Assembly (NCBI RefSeq): GCF_020707265.1
Contig: NZ_JAJFEQ010000005.1
Location: 186,001 to 250,000 of the forward strand
Direction: 5' to 3'
DNA: 64,000 nt
Source of the DNA: Massilia sp. IC2-477
GTDB taxonomy: Bacteria > Pseudomonadota > Gammaproteobacteria > Burkholderiales > Burkholderiaceae_D
Below, piece after piece: positions 16,546 through 25,018 of the stretch (positions are counted from its first letter, which is position 1; every line of letters starts with the position of its first letter). The notes below the pieces were generated by a model, which had not been told where the DNA came from, made no database searches, and saw nothing but the letters and a program-made list of their open reading frames with translations. Made by a program: the position numbers and the translations under genes.

Positions 16546-18164
16546 GCCGCCAGCCGGGCCGCCGGCCGTCCCGTGAGTGAGGCCGCCAGGCCGCTGGCCA
16601 GCCTGGCCGTGAAGCCGTAGATCGACAGCTGCGGATTGGCGCCGAGCGAGGTCGGGAACAGCGAGCCGTCATGCACGGACACATTGGACAGGCCGCGGTA
16701 ACGCCCGTCGGGCGCGACTACGCCGAGGCGCTCGTCGCCCGACATCGCGCAGCCGCCCATCACGTGGGCCGAGGCCACGCGCGTGAGCTGCAGGCCCTGC
16801 GGCAGCGCCGCGATCGCGGCCTTCGCTTCCCGCCAGCTGTCATAGCGGCGCGCGATCTCGTGGGCCGGCTGCACGCCCGTCGCACCCGCCGCGAACTGGA
16901 TCTCGGCCATGGAAAGCAAGGCGCGGCGCGCGCCGTCCCACAGGTAGTCCGTCAAGGGATAGTCGAGCTCCGGACCGCCGTCGCCGCGCAGGCGCACGCT
17001 GCCACCAGGCGCATCCTCGTGGAAGCCGTCGCGCAGCAGCGCCAGCATGCCGTGCAGGTGGGGGAAGTCACGCATCATCTGTGCGTGAGTCTCGCCGAAG
17101 CCGTTCATGGTGGTGGCCAGCAGCAGCGGGTGCAGCGGCGGCGCTTCCAGCTTGTAGCCCATCGGGCCGTCCGGCGCACCGGCCAGGAAGTGGTCGGAAT
17201 AGACCGTCTGCGGCGCCCCGGCCCAGGCCTCCACCCGCTGCGGGAAGAACGCGGCCGAGATCACGGTCGGGTGCAGGAAGGTGCGCCGGCCCAATTGGCC
17301 GCTGGGGTCGGGTGCATCGGAGCGCAGCAGCAGCGCCGGCGAGTTGATGGCGCCGCCCGCCACGACGTAGTGGCGCGCGCGCAGGCGCAGACTGCGGCCG
17401 TTCGGATGAACGCCGGCCGCATCGAGCCCCTGGCACAGCAGCTCGTCGGCGCGCTCGCCCTGGAACACGAAGCGTTCGGCGCGGGCGCGCGTGACCAAAG
17501 TCGCGCCATGCTCCAGCGCGGCCGGGATGGTGGTCACCAGCATCGACTGCTTGGCATTGGTCGGACAGCCCATGCCGCAATAGCCCAGGTTCCAGCAGCC
17601 CTTGACGTTACGCCGGATCAGGCCTGTTGGGATGCCCAGCTTGCCGGCGCCGCGGCGCAGGATGTCGTTGTTCTCGTTGGGCGCCCCTGGCCAGTCGGCG
17701 ATCTGCAGGCGTGCTTCCATCATCGCGAACCAGGGCGCCATCGCCTCGGGGCTTGCGTCAGGGAGCGCATAGTGACGGCGCCACCAGTCGAGCGTGGCGG
17801 GCGGCGTGCGAAAGCTTGAGGTCCAGTTGACGGTGGTGGAGCCGCCCACGGTGCGGCCCTGCAGGATGTTGATTCCCTTGTCCGCCGTCTTGCGCGCGGC
17901 CGACTCCTGGTACAGCCCGGGATAGGCCTCGGCCTCGCGCATCTTGAAGTCGCTCGAGGATTTCAGCGCGCCCTCTTCCACCACGATCACGGACAGGCCG
18001 GAGCGCGCCAGGATCTCGGCCGTGACACCGCCGCCGGCACCGCTGCCGACGATGACGACGTCGGCTTCCAGCGTGCGGTCCTTGGTAAGCGTGGCGGCAT
18101 CGATGATCTTCCAGCCCTTGGCGATGCCGGCGTGGATCGGGTCCGGAATGATGGGTGTGCTCAC
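16542..18164 (-). CDS. GMC family FAD-dependent oxidoreductase
   Basis: A 540-residue flavoprotein with the dinucleotide-binding motif VVIVGSGAGGGVTAEILARS (about residues 35-54), the GMC signature GRTVGGSTTVNWTSSFRTP, a second conserved block VVAGGAINSPALLLRSD, and the C-terminal HVMGGCAMSGD and GANPQLSIYGFTARLA. GMC enzymes oxidise alcohols, sterols or sugars. The upstream gene encodes a small Tat-signal protein, an arrangement like the gluconate/sorbitol dehydrogenase small and large subunits. The two overlap by ATGA, and so does the lipase downstream. CGMGCPTNAK near residue 195 is also typical of this subgroup. Confidence 0.88.
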   Translation of the reverse strand: MSTPIIPDPIHAGIAKGWKIIDAATLTKDRTLEADVVIVGSGAGGGVTAEILARSGLSVIVVEEGALKSSSDFKMREAEAYPGLYQESAARKTADKGINILQGRTVGGSTTVNWTSSFRTPPATLDWWRRHYALPDASPEAMAPWFAMMEARLQIADWPGAPNENNDILRRGAGKLGIPTGLIRRNVKGCWNLGYCGMGCPTNAKQSMLVTTIPAALEHGATLVTRARAERFVFQGERADELLCQGLDAAGVHPNGRSLRLRARHYVVAGGAINSPALLLRSDAPDPSGQLGRRTFLHPTVISAAFFPQRVEAWAGAPQTVYSDHFLAGAPDGPMGYKLEAPPLHPLLLATTMNGFGETHAQMMRDFPHLHGMLALLRDGFHEDAPGGSVRLRGDGGPELDYPLTDYLWDGARRALLSMAEIQFAAGATGVQPAHEIARRYDSWREAKAAIAALPQGLQLTRVASAHVMGGCAMSGDERLGVVAPDGRYRGLSNVSVHDGSLFPTSLGANPQLSIYGFTARLASGLAASLTGRPAARLAA

Positions 18165-18679
18165 GACAGCTCCTTCATCGGTCCCGGATAACCGGTGGCG
18201 GCCCAGCTGGCCGGCTGCGCGTACCAGGCGCCCAGCACCAGGTCGTGCAGCGCGTGGTAGGCGCTGCGCAAGAGGCCCAGGCGGTGCAGGCGCCAGTCCT
18301 GCAGGAAGGCGTTCACGTCTTCCACGCGCGCTTCAGCCCAGCCGCCGGACACGCCGGTGAGCAGACGCCGCGCCGGCGCCAGCGCGAGCAGGCCGAACAG
18401 GTCCTGTACTTCCTTCTGGGTGACGGGCGGCAGGCCAAGGATGGCCGCGTGCACGCCCTCAATGGAGCTGTTCAGCGCCGCTGCACGTCCGCCGCCGCCC
18501 GGCAGCGCGCCCGCGAGGATCGCAGGCGCGATCGCGTGCAAGGCCGCGCGCGCTTCGCCATCGAGCGCAAAGTGGTGCGGTGGCGCCGTATGCGTAGCGC
18601 GGTACAGCGCGCCGCCGGCCGCCAGCGCGAGCGCGCCCAGGCCACCGGCTTTCAGGAAAGTCCGTCGTGATGTCCCCAT
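18161..18679 (-). CDS. Tat-signal small subunit-like protein (gluconate 2-dehydrogenase subunit 3 type)
   Basis: The 172-residue protein has a twin-arginine signal (MGTSRRTFLKAGGLGALALA). The mature part contains AIAPAILAGALP, EVQDLFGLLALAPARRLLTG and LHDLVLGAWYAQPASWAATGYPG, a pattern seen in small partner subunits of GMC oxidoreductases. In such systems the small subunit carries the folded flavoprotein through the Tat pathway. The stop overlaps the start of the GMC gene by four bases. Family assignment is by context and weak motif, not strong sequence identity. Confidence 0.75.
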   Translation of the reverse strand: MGTSRRTFLKAGGLGALALAAGGALYRATHTAPPHHFALDGEARAALHAIAPAILAGALPGGGGRAAALNSSIEGVHAAILGLPPVTQKEVQDLFGLLALAPARRLLTGVSGGWAEARVEDVNAFLQDWRLHRLGLLRSAYHALHDLVLGAWYAQPASWAATGYPGPMKELS

Positions 18680-18841
18680 GTGCTGCCTTTTGTGTTTTTC
18701 CTAGTGTACGCCAAAGGAAATTCACGTCCGAGCGTGAAACTAGAGGAAGCAGTCTAGGCAGCGCCTCCGCTCTTCGCCCATACCGAAAGCTTCGATCCTG
18801 GCCGAAGCATTCCACCGGCTCGAGTGGGTAGCATGCCCGGC

Positions 18842-19462
18842 ATGGAACTCCTCGACTACCTCAAACAACACTTCCTCACCCGCGCCCAGCTGCTGGCGGC
18901 CAGCGGCATCACCTCTGCGCGGCTCGACGCCCTCACCGAGGGTGGCGGCATGCCGCGGCCGTCCTACCGCATCCGGCTCGACCTGCGCTGCGCGTCCTTT
19001 TTCGGCGAGCATGACGAAGAGGCCAGCGCCGAGTATTACGCCACCGGCTATCCCTCGTGGATCGGCGTACTGGAAGCGACGGCAGAAGACCCGTTCACTA
19101 TCTTCGCGCGGCGCTACCGCACTGCACTGGCCTCTCTGCCGCTAACAACGACCGACCCGACGCTTGGCGACGGCCTCGACGCGCACCTGCGCGACGAATG
19201 GGGCCACTTCCTGGCCGGGACCTATGGCCTGTGCACGCGCTCCGGCCTGCCGGAAGATATCGCGGCCAAGGAGCTGGCGATCTGTGTGATCAAAAAACTG
19301 ACGGCGATTGACAATGCACAGCCGGACCGCAGGCGCCTGCGCCAAGCCGTCGACCTCCTCGACCGCGCCAGTACGCCTTTCGCACCGCACGAACGGGCGC
19401 GCAGCTCGCGCCACCGCTACGTCGACGCGATGCGCCTGCGCTACGGCCTGCCGACGCCCTAA
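18842..19462 (+). CDS. DUF6058 family protein (annotated elsewhere as natural-product biosynthesis protein)
   Basis: A 206-residue soluble protein starting MELLDYLKQHFLTRAQLLA, with SYRIRLDLRCASFFGEH, EYYATGYPSWI and ELAICVIKKLTAID. These resemble DUF6058 proteins common in Oxalobacteraceae and Shewanella-like bacteria; the family name refers to natural-product biosynthesis, but no activity is established. No biosynthetic cluster accompanies it here. The N-terminal segment looks like a degenerate HTH. Starts at 18824 (GTG), 18833 (ATG) and 18842 (ATG) are all possible; none has a strong ribosome site. Confidence 0.7.
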   Translation: MELLDYLKQHFLTRAQLLAASGITSARLDALTEGGGMPRPSYRIRLDLRCASFFGEHDEEASAEYYATGYPSWIGVLEATAEDPFTIFARRYRTALASLPLTTTDPTLGDGLDAHLRDEWGHFLAGTYGLCTRSGLPEDIAAKELAICVIKKLTAIDNAQPDRRRLRQAVDLLDRASTPFAPHERARSSRHRYVDAMRLRYGLPTP

Positions 19463-19475
19463 GAAACCCGCAAGC

Positions 19476-20237
19476 TTATGCCTTGGGCGCGCGCTCGAGG
19501 ATGGCGCGCGCAATCCCGCGCAGGATGTTCACTTCTTCGGTTTCGAGCCCGGTGCGCGAGAACAGGCGTTTCAGGCGCGGCATCAGCTTCTTCGGATTGT
19601 TCGCATTCAGGAAACCGATCGCCACCAAGGCTTCTTCCAGGTGCGCATACATGCCGTCGATCTGGGTCACGCTGGCGGCGTCGCCGTGGAAACCGACGCC
19701 GCGGTCCTCGACCGTGTCGCCGCTGGCGGCCAGCCGCGCCTCATAGGCCAGCACCTGGGCCGCCTGCGACAGGTTGAGCGAGGAGTAGTCGGGATTCGAC
19801 GGGATGTTGATCAGGACGTTGCAACCCTCGACGATCTCGTTCGGCAGTCCGACCCGTTCGTTGCCGAGGATCAGCGCGGGACGCAGCTCGGCCTGCCCCG
19901 CCGCGTGGCTGGCAAAGGCGCGCGGGGTCCACACCGGCGGCGAGAACTCGCGCAGGCGCGCCGACACCGCGGCGGCGAAATTGCAGCCCTCGAGCGCTTC
20001 CTGGACGCTGCCCACGATGCGCGCCTTGGTGAGCACGTCGCCGGCTCCGCTGGCAAAGGCCACCGCTTCCGCGTCCGTCAAGGGGTCGGCGCAGCGCGGC
20101 GCGACCAGCACCAGGTCAGAAAATCCCATCGTCTTCATGGCGCGCGCCACCGAGCCCACATTGCCGGCCCGGCTGGTTTCGACGAGCACAAATCGAAGCC
20201 GTTTGAAGAGAGATGTGTTGATTTCGGTCGGGTTCAT
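19476..20237 (-). CDS. trmJ: tRNA (cytidine/uridine-2'-O-)-methyltransferase TrmJ
   Basis: The 253-residue protein is a SPOUT methyltransferase. It has RFVLVETSRAGNVGSVARAM at the N-terminus and the knotted SAM-binding blocks LILGNERVGLPNEIVEGC and INIPSNPDYSSLNLSQAAQV. TrmJ methylates the ribose of position 32 in several tRNAs. The length matches the family. It is divergent from suhB, an arrangement found in related betaproteobacteria; about 167 bases separate the starts. Confidence 0.94.
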   Translation of the reverse strand: MNPTEINTSLFKRLRFVLVETSRAGNVGSVARAMKTMGFSDLVLVAPRCADPLTDAEAVAFASGAGDVLTKARIVGSVQEALEGCNFAAAVSARLREFSPPVWTPRAFASHAAGQAELRPALILGNERVGLPNEIVEGCNVLINIPSNPDYSSLNLSQAAQVLAYEARLAASGDTVEDRGVGFHGDAASVTQIDGMYAHLEEALVAIGFLNANNPKKLMPRLKRLFSRTGLETEEVNILRGIARAILERAPKA

Positions 20238-20404
20238 TTAAAATAGCGCCAACGCGCGGTGCGGGCTGTTGTAATTCGGGGCTGGAAAGTCCCGGATTGT
20301 AACGGGTTCGGCACCGCTTTGCTCTTTGTCATTCTCTATTCAGCAGACCGTTCACGGCGCTTTGATGCGTGGTGGGCGTTCGCGTTTTTTCCACGGAAAG
20401 CCTT

Positions 20405-21193
20405 ATGCACCCAATGCTCAACACGGCCGTCAAGGCCGCTCGCCGCGCCGCCACCGTCATCAACCGCGCGTCCTTCGACCTCGATCGCATTACCATTTCT
20501 GAAAAAAATCACAACGATTTCGTCACCGACATCGACCAGGCGTCGGAACAGGCGATCGTGGAAACGCTGCTGAAGGCCTACCCTGACCACGCCATCCTGG
20601 CCGAGGAAAGCGGCGCCTCGAAGAACCTGAATGACGAGAGCGAAAACGTGTGGATCATCGACCCGATCGACGGCACCACCAACTTCCTGCACGGCTACCC
20701 CAACTACTGCATCTCGATCGCCCTGCAACAGAAAGGCGTGATCACCAATGCCCTGGTCTACGACCCGGTGCGTAACGACCTGTTTACCGCCACCAAGGGC
20801 GCCGGCGCCTACCTGAACGACAAGCGCATCCGCGTGAGCAGCAAGGATCGCATCGGCAAGGCCCTGCTGTCCTCGGGCCACGGCGCCGATCCGCGCGCGC
20901 TGGCCGAATACCTGCGCATGTACGAAGTCGTCGCCTCGCGCTGCCACGGCGTGCGCAGCGGCGGCTCGGCCGCCCTGGAACTCGCGAACGTGGCCGCAGG
21001 CCGCATCGACGGCTACTACGAAAAGGGCCTGAAGGTGTGGGACATCGCGGCGGGCGCCCTGCTGGTGACCGAAGCGGGCGGCATCGTCGGCGAGTTCAAC
21101 GGCGAATCGGAATACCTGCACAAGGGCGACATCATCGCCGCCGGCCCGAAGGTGTTTGGCGCCATGGTGCCGCTGCTCGCCGCTTTCGCTTAA
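20405..21193 (+). CDS. suhB: Inositol-1-monophosphatase SuhB
   Basis: The 262-residue protein has both inositol phosphatase metal motifs: [19 protein letters not shown] and the C-terminal [21 protein letters not shown], plus ILAEESG. Enzymes of this family dephosphorylate inositol monophosphate with Mg2+. SuhB also joins the rRNA transcription antitermination complex in E. coli. The Met at 20405 ([20 protein letters not shown]) is the conventional start; an upstream in-frame start at 20369 adds unrelated sequence. A long palindrome begins at its stop codon. Confidence 0.94.
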   Translation: MHPMLNTAVKAARRAATVINRASFDLDRITISEKNHNDFVTDIDQASEQAIVETLLKAYPDHAILAEESGASKNLNDESENVWIIDPIDGTTNFLHGYPNYCISIALQQKGVITNALVYDPVRNDLFTATKGAGAYLNDKRIRVSSKDRIGKALLSSGHGADPRALAEYLRMYEVVASRCHGVRSGGSAALELANVAAGRIDGYYEKGLKVWDIAAGALLVTEAGGIVGEFNGESEYLHKGDIIAAGPKVFGAMVPLLAAFA

Positions 21194-21296
21194 GAGCACC
21201 TAACAATTCCCCCCATGGCTGCGTTGCATCGTCTCGCCGTACTAGCGTATTGTCTTCGACGATGCGCCTTGCCCTGGGGGTTTTGTCAGGCGCTCT
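21193..21296. repeat. About 104-bp imperfect long palindrome directly after suhB
   Basis: The ends AGAGC and GCTCT pair, followed inward by CCT..ACAA with TTGT..AGG, CCCCC (21209-21214) with GGGGG (21276-21280), and GCATCGTC (21226-21233) with GACGATGC (21258-21265). The whole can fold into one long hairpin. TTTT follows the G run at 21281, so the inner part may serve as the suhB terminator. It shares the submotifs CGTTGCAT and GCGCCTTGCCC with the palindromic element at 57286-57465. Confidence 0.65.
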
Positions 21297-21401
21297 AAGG
21301 CTGGACTGCGCGATTTCGCGTAAAATACACCCCGTGCTTCCGGGCGAGGCGTTTTAGAGACCCTTGCCCGCGTCACCAGCTGGAAGGTCCCGGTCATAAA
21401 C

Positions 21402-21431
21402 TTTCCATAGAGAAACAAACTCCTCTATAAT
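21402..21431 (+). promoter_or_regulatory. Candidate rhlE promoter with long leader
   Basis: TTTCCA (21402-21407) and a perfect TATAAT (21426-21431) are spaced 18 bases apart, about 130 bases before the RhlE start. The rest of the 370-bp gap holds the palindrome above and a GC-rich leader containing a small hairpin (GCGGCTCC...GGAGCCGAG). Long structured leaders are common on cold-responsive DEAD-box helicase mRNAs. No other gene is seen in the gap. Confidence 0.5.
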
Positions 21432-21563
21432 CCCGGCTGTGCGCCTTGTGGGCGACAGCGCCCGGGTAGCGGCTCCCTCATCGGAGCCGAGCCTGCATGA
21501 CTAATCCGATGTTCCTGGACTGGCGCCACTTTTTGGCGACGGGCCGACCTTTATTGAGAATTT

Positions 21564-22946
21564 ATGTCCTTTTCTACTCTCGGTTTGTCCGACGCGATCG
21601 TACGCGCGGTAACTGAACAAGGCTACACCAATCCGACCCCGATCCAGGCCCAGGCGATTCCGATGGTCCTGAATGGCGGCGACCTGCTGGCCGGCGCCCA
21701 GACCGGTACAGGCAAGACCGCAGGCTTCACCCTGCCGATCCTGCAGCTGCTCTCGACCGACAAGGTCGGCAGCACCCTGAAGAACAAGACCGCACCGCGC
21801 GCCATCCGCGCCCTGGTACTGACCCCGACCCGCGAGCTCGCGGCCCAGGTCGAGGAAAGCGTGCGCCTGTACGGCAAGTACACCAACCTGAATTCGGCCG
21901 TGATCTTCGGCGGCGTCGGCATCAACCCGCAGATCAAGTTGCTCAAGCAAGGCGTCGACATCCTGGTCGCCACCCCTGGCCGCCTACTGGACCATGCCGG
22001 CCAGCGTACCGTCGACCTGTCGCAGATCGACATCCTGATCCTGGACGAAGCCGACCGCATGCTGGACATGGGCTTCATCCACGACATCAAGAAGGTGCTG
22101 GCCCTGCTGCCGCCGAAGCGCCAGAACCTGCTGTTCTCGGCCACTTTCTCGGACGACATCAAGGCGCTGGCCGACAAGCTGCTGAACAACCCGCAATCGA
22201 TCGAAGTGGCGCGCCGCAACTCGACCGTGGAAGTGATCGCGCAAAAGATCCACCCGGTCGATCGCGACAAGAAGCACCCGATGCTGTCGCACCTGATCAA
22301 GGAAAACAACTGGCACCAGGTGCTGGTGTTCACCCGCACCAAGCACGGCGCCAACAAGCTGGTGGAACAGCTGGGCCGTGACGGCATCGGTGCGATGGCG
22401 ATCCACGGCAACAAGAGCCAGTCGGCGCGCACCAAGGCGCTGGCCGAGTTCAAGGACGGCAGCCTGCAGGTGCTGGTGGCAACCGACATCGCGGCGCGCG
22501 GCATCGACATCGACCAGCTGCCGCACGTGGTGAACTACGACCTGCCGAATGTGCCGGAAGACTACGTGCACCGCATCGGCCGTACCGGCCGCGCCGGCGC
22601 GACCGGTGAAGCCGTGTCGCTGGTGTGCGTGGACGAGCACCAGATGCTGAAGGACATCGAAAAACTGATCAAGCAGACCCTGCCGCGCCAGGTGATCCCG
22701 GGCTTCGAGCCGGACCCGACTGCGAAGGCGCAACCGATCCAACTGCGCAGCGGCGCCCCGGGCCACCCGAACCGCGGCCGTCCCGGCGGCAGCCGTGGCG
22801 GCAACGGCCAGCCGCGCGCTGCCGGCGCCGGCAACGGCAACGGCGGCCGTCCGGCGGCTGGCAACGGCGGCAACCGCAACGGCAACAGCGCCAACCGCGG
22901 CCCGCGCTCCGGCTCCGCCCCACGCCAGGGCGGCCGCGACCGCTAA
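21564..22946 (+). CDS. rhlE: DEAD-box ATP-dependent RNA helicase, RhlE type
   Basis: All core motifs are present in order: Q motif [11 protein letters not shown], Walker [29 protein letters not shown] in [16 protein letters not shown] in LLFSATFS, then [24 protein letters not shown] and [10 protein letters not shown]. From about residue 395 the tail is a Gly/Asn/Arg-rich low-complexity stretch ([26 protein letters not shown]), typical of RhlE in Oxalobacteraceae and able to bind RNA or promote condensates. RhlE helicases remodel ribosome precursors and structured mRNA. Confidence 0.93.
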   Translation: MSFSTLGLSDAIVRAVTEQGYTNPTPIQAQAIPMVLNGGDLLAGAQTGTGKTAGFTLPILQLLSTDKVGSTLKNKTAPRAIRALVLTPTRELAAQVEESVRLYGKYTNLNSAVIFGGVGINPQIKLLKQGVDILVATPGRLLDHAGQRTVDLSQIDILILDEADRMLDMGFIHDIKKVLALLPPKRQNLLFSATFSDDIKALADKLLNNPQSIEVARRNSTVEVIAQKIHPVDRDKKHPMLSHLIKENNWHQVLVFTRTKHGANKLVEQLGRDGIGAMAIHGNKSQSARTKALAEFKDGSLQVLVATDIAARGIDIDQLPHVVNYDLPNVPEDYVHRIGRTGRAGATGEAVSLVCVDEHQMLKDIEKLIKQTLPRQVIPGFEPDPTAKAQPIQLRSGAPGHPNRGRPGGSRGGNGQPRAAGAGNGNGGRPAAGNGGNRNGNSANRGPRSGSAPRQGGRDR

Positions 22947-22979
22947 GCGACAGCTCCGGGCAGATACCTGCCCGCCCCA

Positions 22980-23046
22980 AGGGTCAGCGTGCAAGGTACG
23001 GGAAAGCTTGTTAGATTTCCTGTGATTGCACCCTGGCCCTTTTTTT
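22980..23046 (+). terminator. Intrinsic terminator of rhlE
   Basis: AGGGTCAGCGTGCA (22980-22993) pairs, with one G-U and one mismatch, with TGCACCCTGGCCCT (23027-23040), immediately followed by seven T's. The loop is about 33 bases. A second small stem, CGGGCAG/CTGCCCG, precedes it without a T run. Confidence 0.7.
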
Positions 23047-23056
23047 ATCTCGATAC

Positions 23057-23112
23057 TTGATTACTCAAAGAGTTGCCAAGTGTCGATATTCAGTATATAT
23101 TTGAGTGATCAA
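23057..23112 (+). promoter_or_regulatory. marR promoter flanked by two 12-bp operator-like sites
   Basis: TTGCCA (23073-23078) and TATATT (23096-23101), 17 bases apart, form a good promoter. TTGATTACTCAA (23057-23068) lies just upstream, and TTGAGTGATCAA (23101-23112) overlaps the -10 end. Each is a near-palindrome, and the second is almost the reverse complement of the first (one mismatch). This fits autorepression by the MarR protein encoded just downstream. Confidence 0.65.
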
Positions 23113-23132
23113 CTATCTCTCAAGGAGTGAGC

Positions 23133-23603
23133 ATGACCGACATGAACGATGGCACCGGCGACAGCGGCGGAGTGCTCGACAGTCCGACCAGCGAGTTCTG
23201 CCTGCGCATGGCGCGCGCATGGGCGACCGTGTCGCGGCGTCTTGACAGCGCCCTTGGCGCCCACCACGGGATCAGTTTTGCCGACTATCAGTTGCTGCTC
23301 AGCCTGCAGCGGGCGCCGGGCGGGCGCCTGCGCCGGGTCGACCTGGCGGAAAAGCTGGGACTCACCGCCTCCGGCGTCACCCGTTCGCTGCTGCCGCTGG
23401 AAAAAATCGGCCTGGTCGGCCGCCAGAGCGATCCGCGCGACGCCCGCGTCGGCTACGCGATCATCACGCCCACCGGCAGCGAGCTGGTGACGAACGCAAG
23501 CGTGGTGGTGGACAACGTCAGCCGCATGCTGCTGGGCGCACCCGCGCGCGCCCGGATCGAGGACACATCCAGCCTGTTCGCCCAGCTCAGCGGCGACAAG
23601 TAA
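23133..23603 (+). CDS. MarR family transcriptional regulator
   Basis: A 156-residue winged-helix regulator with ISFADYQLLLSLQRAPGGRL, the recognition helix region RVDLAEKLGLTASGVTRSLL, and the wing KIGLVGRQSDPRDARVGYAIIT. The DPRDAR wing signature is characteristic of MarR. The start has AAGGAG five bases upstream. It lies before an MFS transporter on the same strand, a common efflux arrangement in which the regulator senses a small toxic compound. Its promoter carries two operator-like sites. Confidence 0.92.
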   Translation: MTDMNDGTGDSGGVLDSPTSEFCLRMARAWATVSRRLDSALGAHHGISFADYQLLLSLQRAPGGRLRRVDLAEKLGLTASGVTRSLLPLEKIGLVGRQSDPRDARVGYAIITPTGSELVTNASVVVDNVSRMLLGAPARARIEDTSSLFAQLSGDK

Positions 23604-23692
23604 GACCCCGGCAGCCACGGCTGCATTGATTGCCGTTGGCAAGGGGCGCGCTCGCGCCTGCCGCCGGCAAGCGACATGGAGACGACAAGAAC

Positions 23693-24985
23693 ATGAACAA
23701 CACCAGTGCGCTGCGGCGCGACCCGAATTTCACCTGGCTGATGAGCGGCGGCGTCATTTCCGCCCTCGGCGACCAGTTCACCCTGATTGCCCTGCCCTGG
23801 CTGGTGCTGCAGCTGACCGGGGACCCGCTGGCGCTCGGCATGATGGTTGCCATCATGGGCGTCCCACGCGCGATCCTGATCCTGTTCGGCGGCGCCGTGG
23901 TCGACCGCTACTCGCCCAAGAGCGTGCTGATGCTCACCAAGCACGTGAACACGGCGCTGCTGGCCATCCTGGCCGCGCTGGTGCTGAGCGGCACCGCCAC
24001 GCTGTTGCCGGTGGCGCTGCTGGCGGTCGGCCTGAGCCTGGCCTCGGCCTTCAGCATTCCGGCCGGCACCTCGATGCTGCCGCACGCGGTCGCGCCCCAG
24101 CACCTGGCCGCCGCCAACGGCGCCATGATGGCAATGCGCCAGCTCACCATGCTGGCCGGGCCGCTGCTGGCCGGCCTGCTGTTCGCTCTGGGCGGCGACG
24201 GCAGCGCCGGGATGCAGGATGCACGCGGCCTGGGCCTGGCCTTCGCGGTCGACTGCGCCACCTATGCGATCTCGGCCTGGACCCTGTCCAGGGTCAAGCC
24301 CTTGATGGCGGCGCAGCCGGACAAGGTGCAAGAGCCGGTGCTGCGCGCCGTCCGCGCGGGCCTGGCGACCGTATGGCGCAGCCCGAACCTGCGCGCGGCC
24401 TTTCTCTACTGGGGCCTGTGCGCCTGCGTGGTCGGCAGCGTAATGCAGGTCGCCCTGCCGCTGCTGGCCAGCGAACGCCTGCACGGCGCTTCCGCCCTGG
24501 CCCTCTTGATGGGCGCGCACGGCGCCGGCTCGCTGGCCGGCATGGCGGCGTCCAGCATGCTGGGCAAGCGCCGCGTCGTCAACCTCGGCATTACCCTGCT
24601 GCTGGTGGACGGCCTGGTCGGCCTGTTGCTGCTGCCGATGGGCCTGGTCACCCAGGGCTGGCAGGGCATGCTGCTGCTCCTGGCGATCGGGGTGCTGGGC
24701 GGCTTCGTGCAGGTGGCGGTGTTCACCTGGATCCAGCAATGCGTGCCGCAAGCCATGCTGGGCCGGATGATGGGCATCTTCATGTTCGTCTTCATGGGCC
24801 TGGCGCCGCTGGGCGCGGCCGGCGCCGGCTGGCTCGCCAGCCTGGTCAGCCTGGGCGTGCTGTTCGCGGGCGCCGGACTGTTCCTGCTGGTCGCGGCCCT
24901 GCTGGCCTGGCTGTTCACGCCGATGTCCACCTTGGTCGACGCCCAGGTGGGGCCAGTCCCGGGGTTTGATGCCAGGATCGGCTAA
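23693..24985 (+). CDS. MFS transporter (MFS_3-like)
   Basis: A 430-residue integral membrane protein with many hydrophobic segments. It begins LRRDPNFTWLMSGGVISALGD and has the loop 2-3 signature GGAVVDRYSPKSVLMLT. The start at 23693 follows GGAG by ten bases and fits family starts; the frame is open further up. This subgroup (EntS/TMR3-like) includes drug and siderophore exporters, but substrate cannot be predicted. It follows marR by about 90 bases and is probably under its control. Confidence 0.88.
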   Translation: MNNTSALRRDPNFTWLMSGGVISALGDQFTLIALPWLVLQLTGDPLALGMMVAIMGVPRAILILFGGAVVDRYSPKSVLMLTKHVNTALLAILAALVLSGTATLLPVALLAVGLSLASAFSIPAGTSMLPHAVAPQHLAAANGAMMAMRQLTMLAGPLLAGLLFALGGDGSAGMQDARGLGLAFAVDCATYAISAWTLSRVKPLMAAQPDKVQEPVLRAVRAGLATVWRSPNLRAAFLYWGLCACVVGSVMQVALPLLASERLHGASALALLMGAHGAGSLAGMAASSMLGKRRVVNLGITLLLVDGLVGLLLLPMGLVTQGWQGMLLLLAIGVLGGFVQVAVFTWIQQCVPQAMLGRMMGIFMFVFMGLAPLGAAGAGWLASLVSLGVLFAGAGLFLLVAALLAWLFTPMSTLVDAQVGPVPGFDARIG

Positions 24986-25018
24986 GATGGCCGGATCGCT
25001 CACCCATATCGATCCGGA

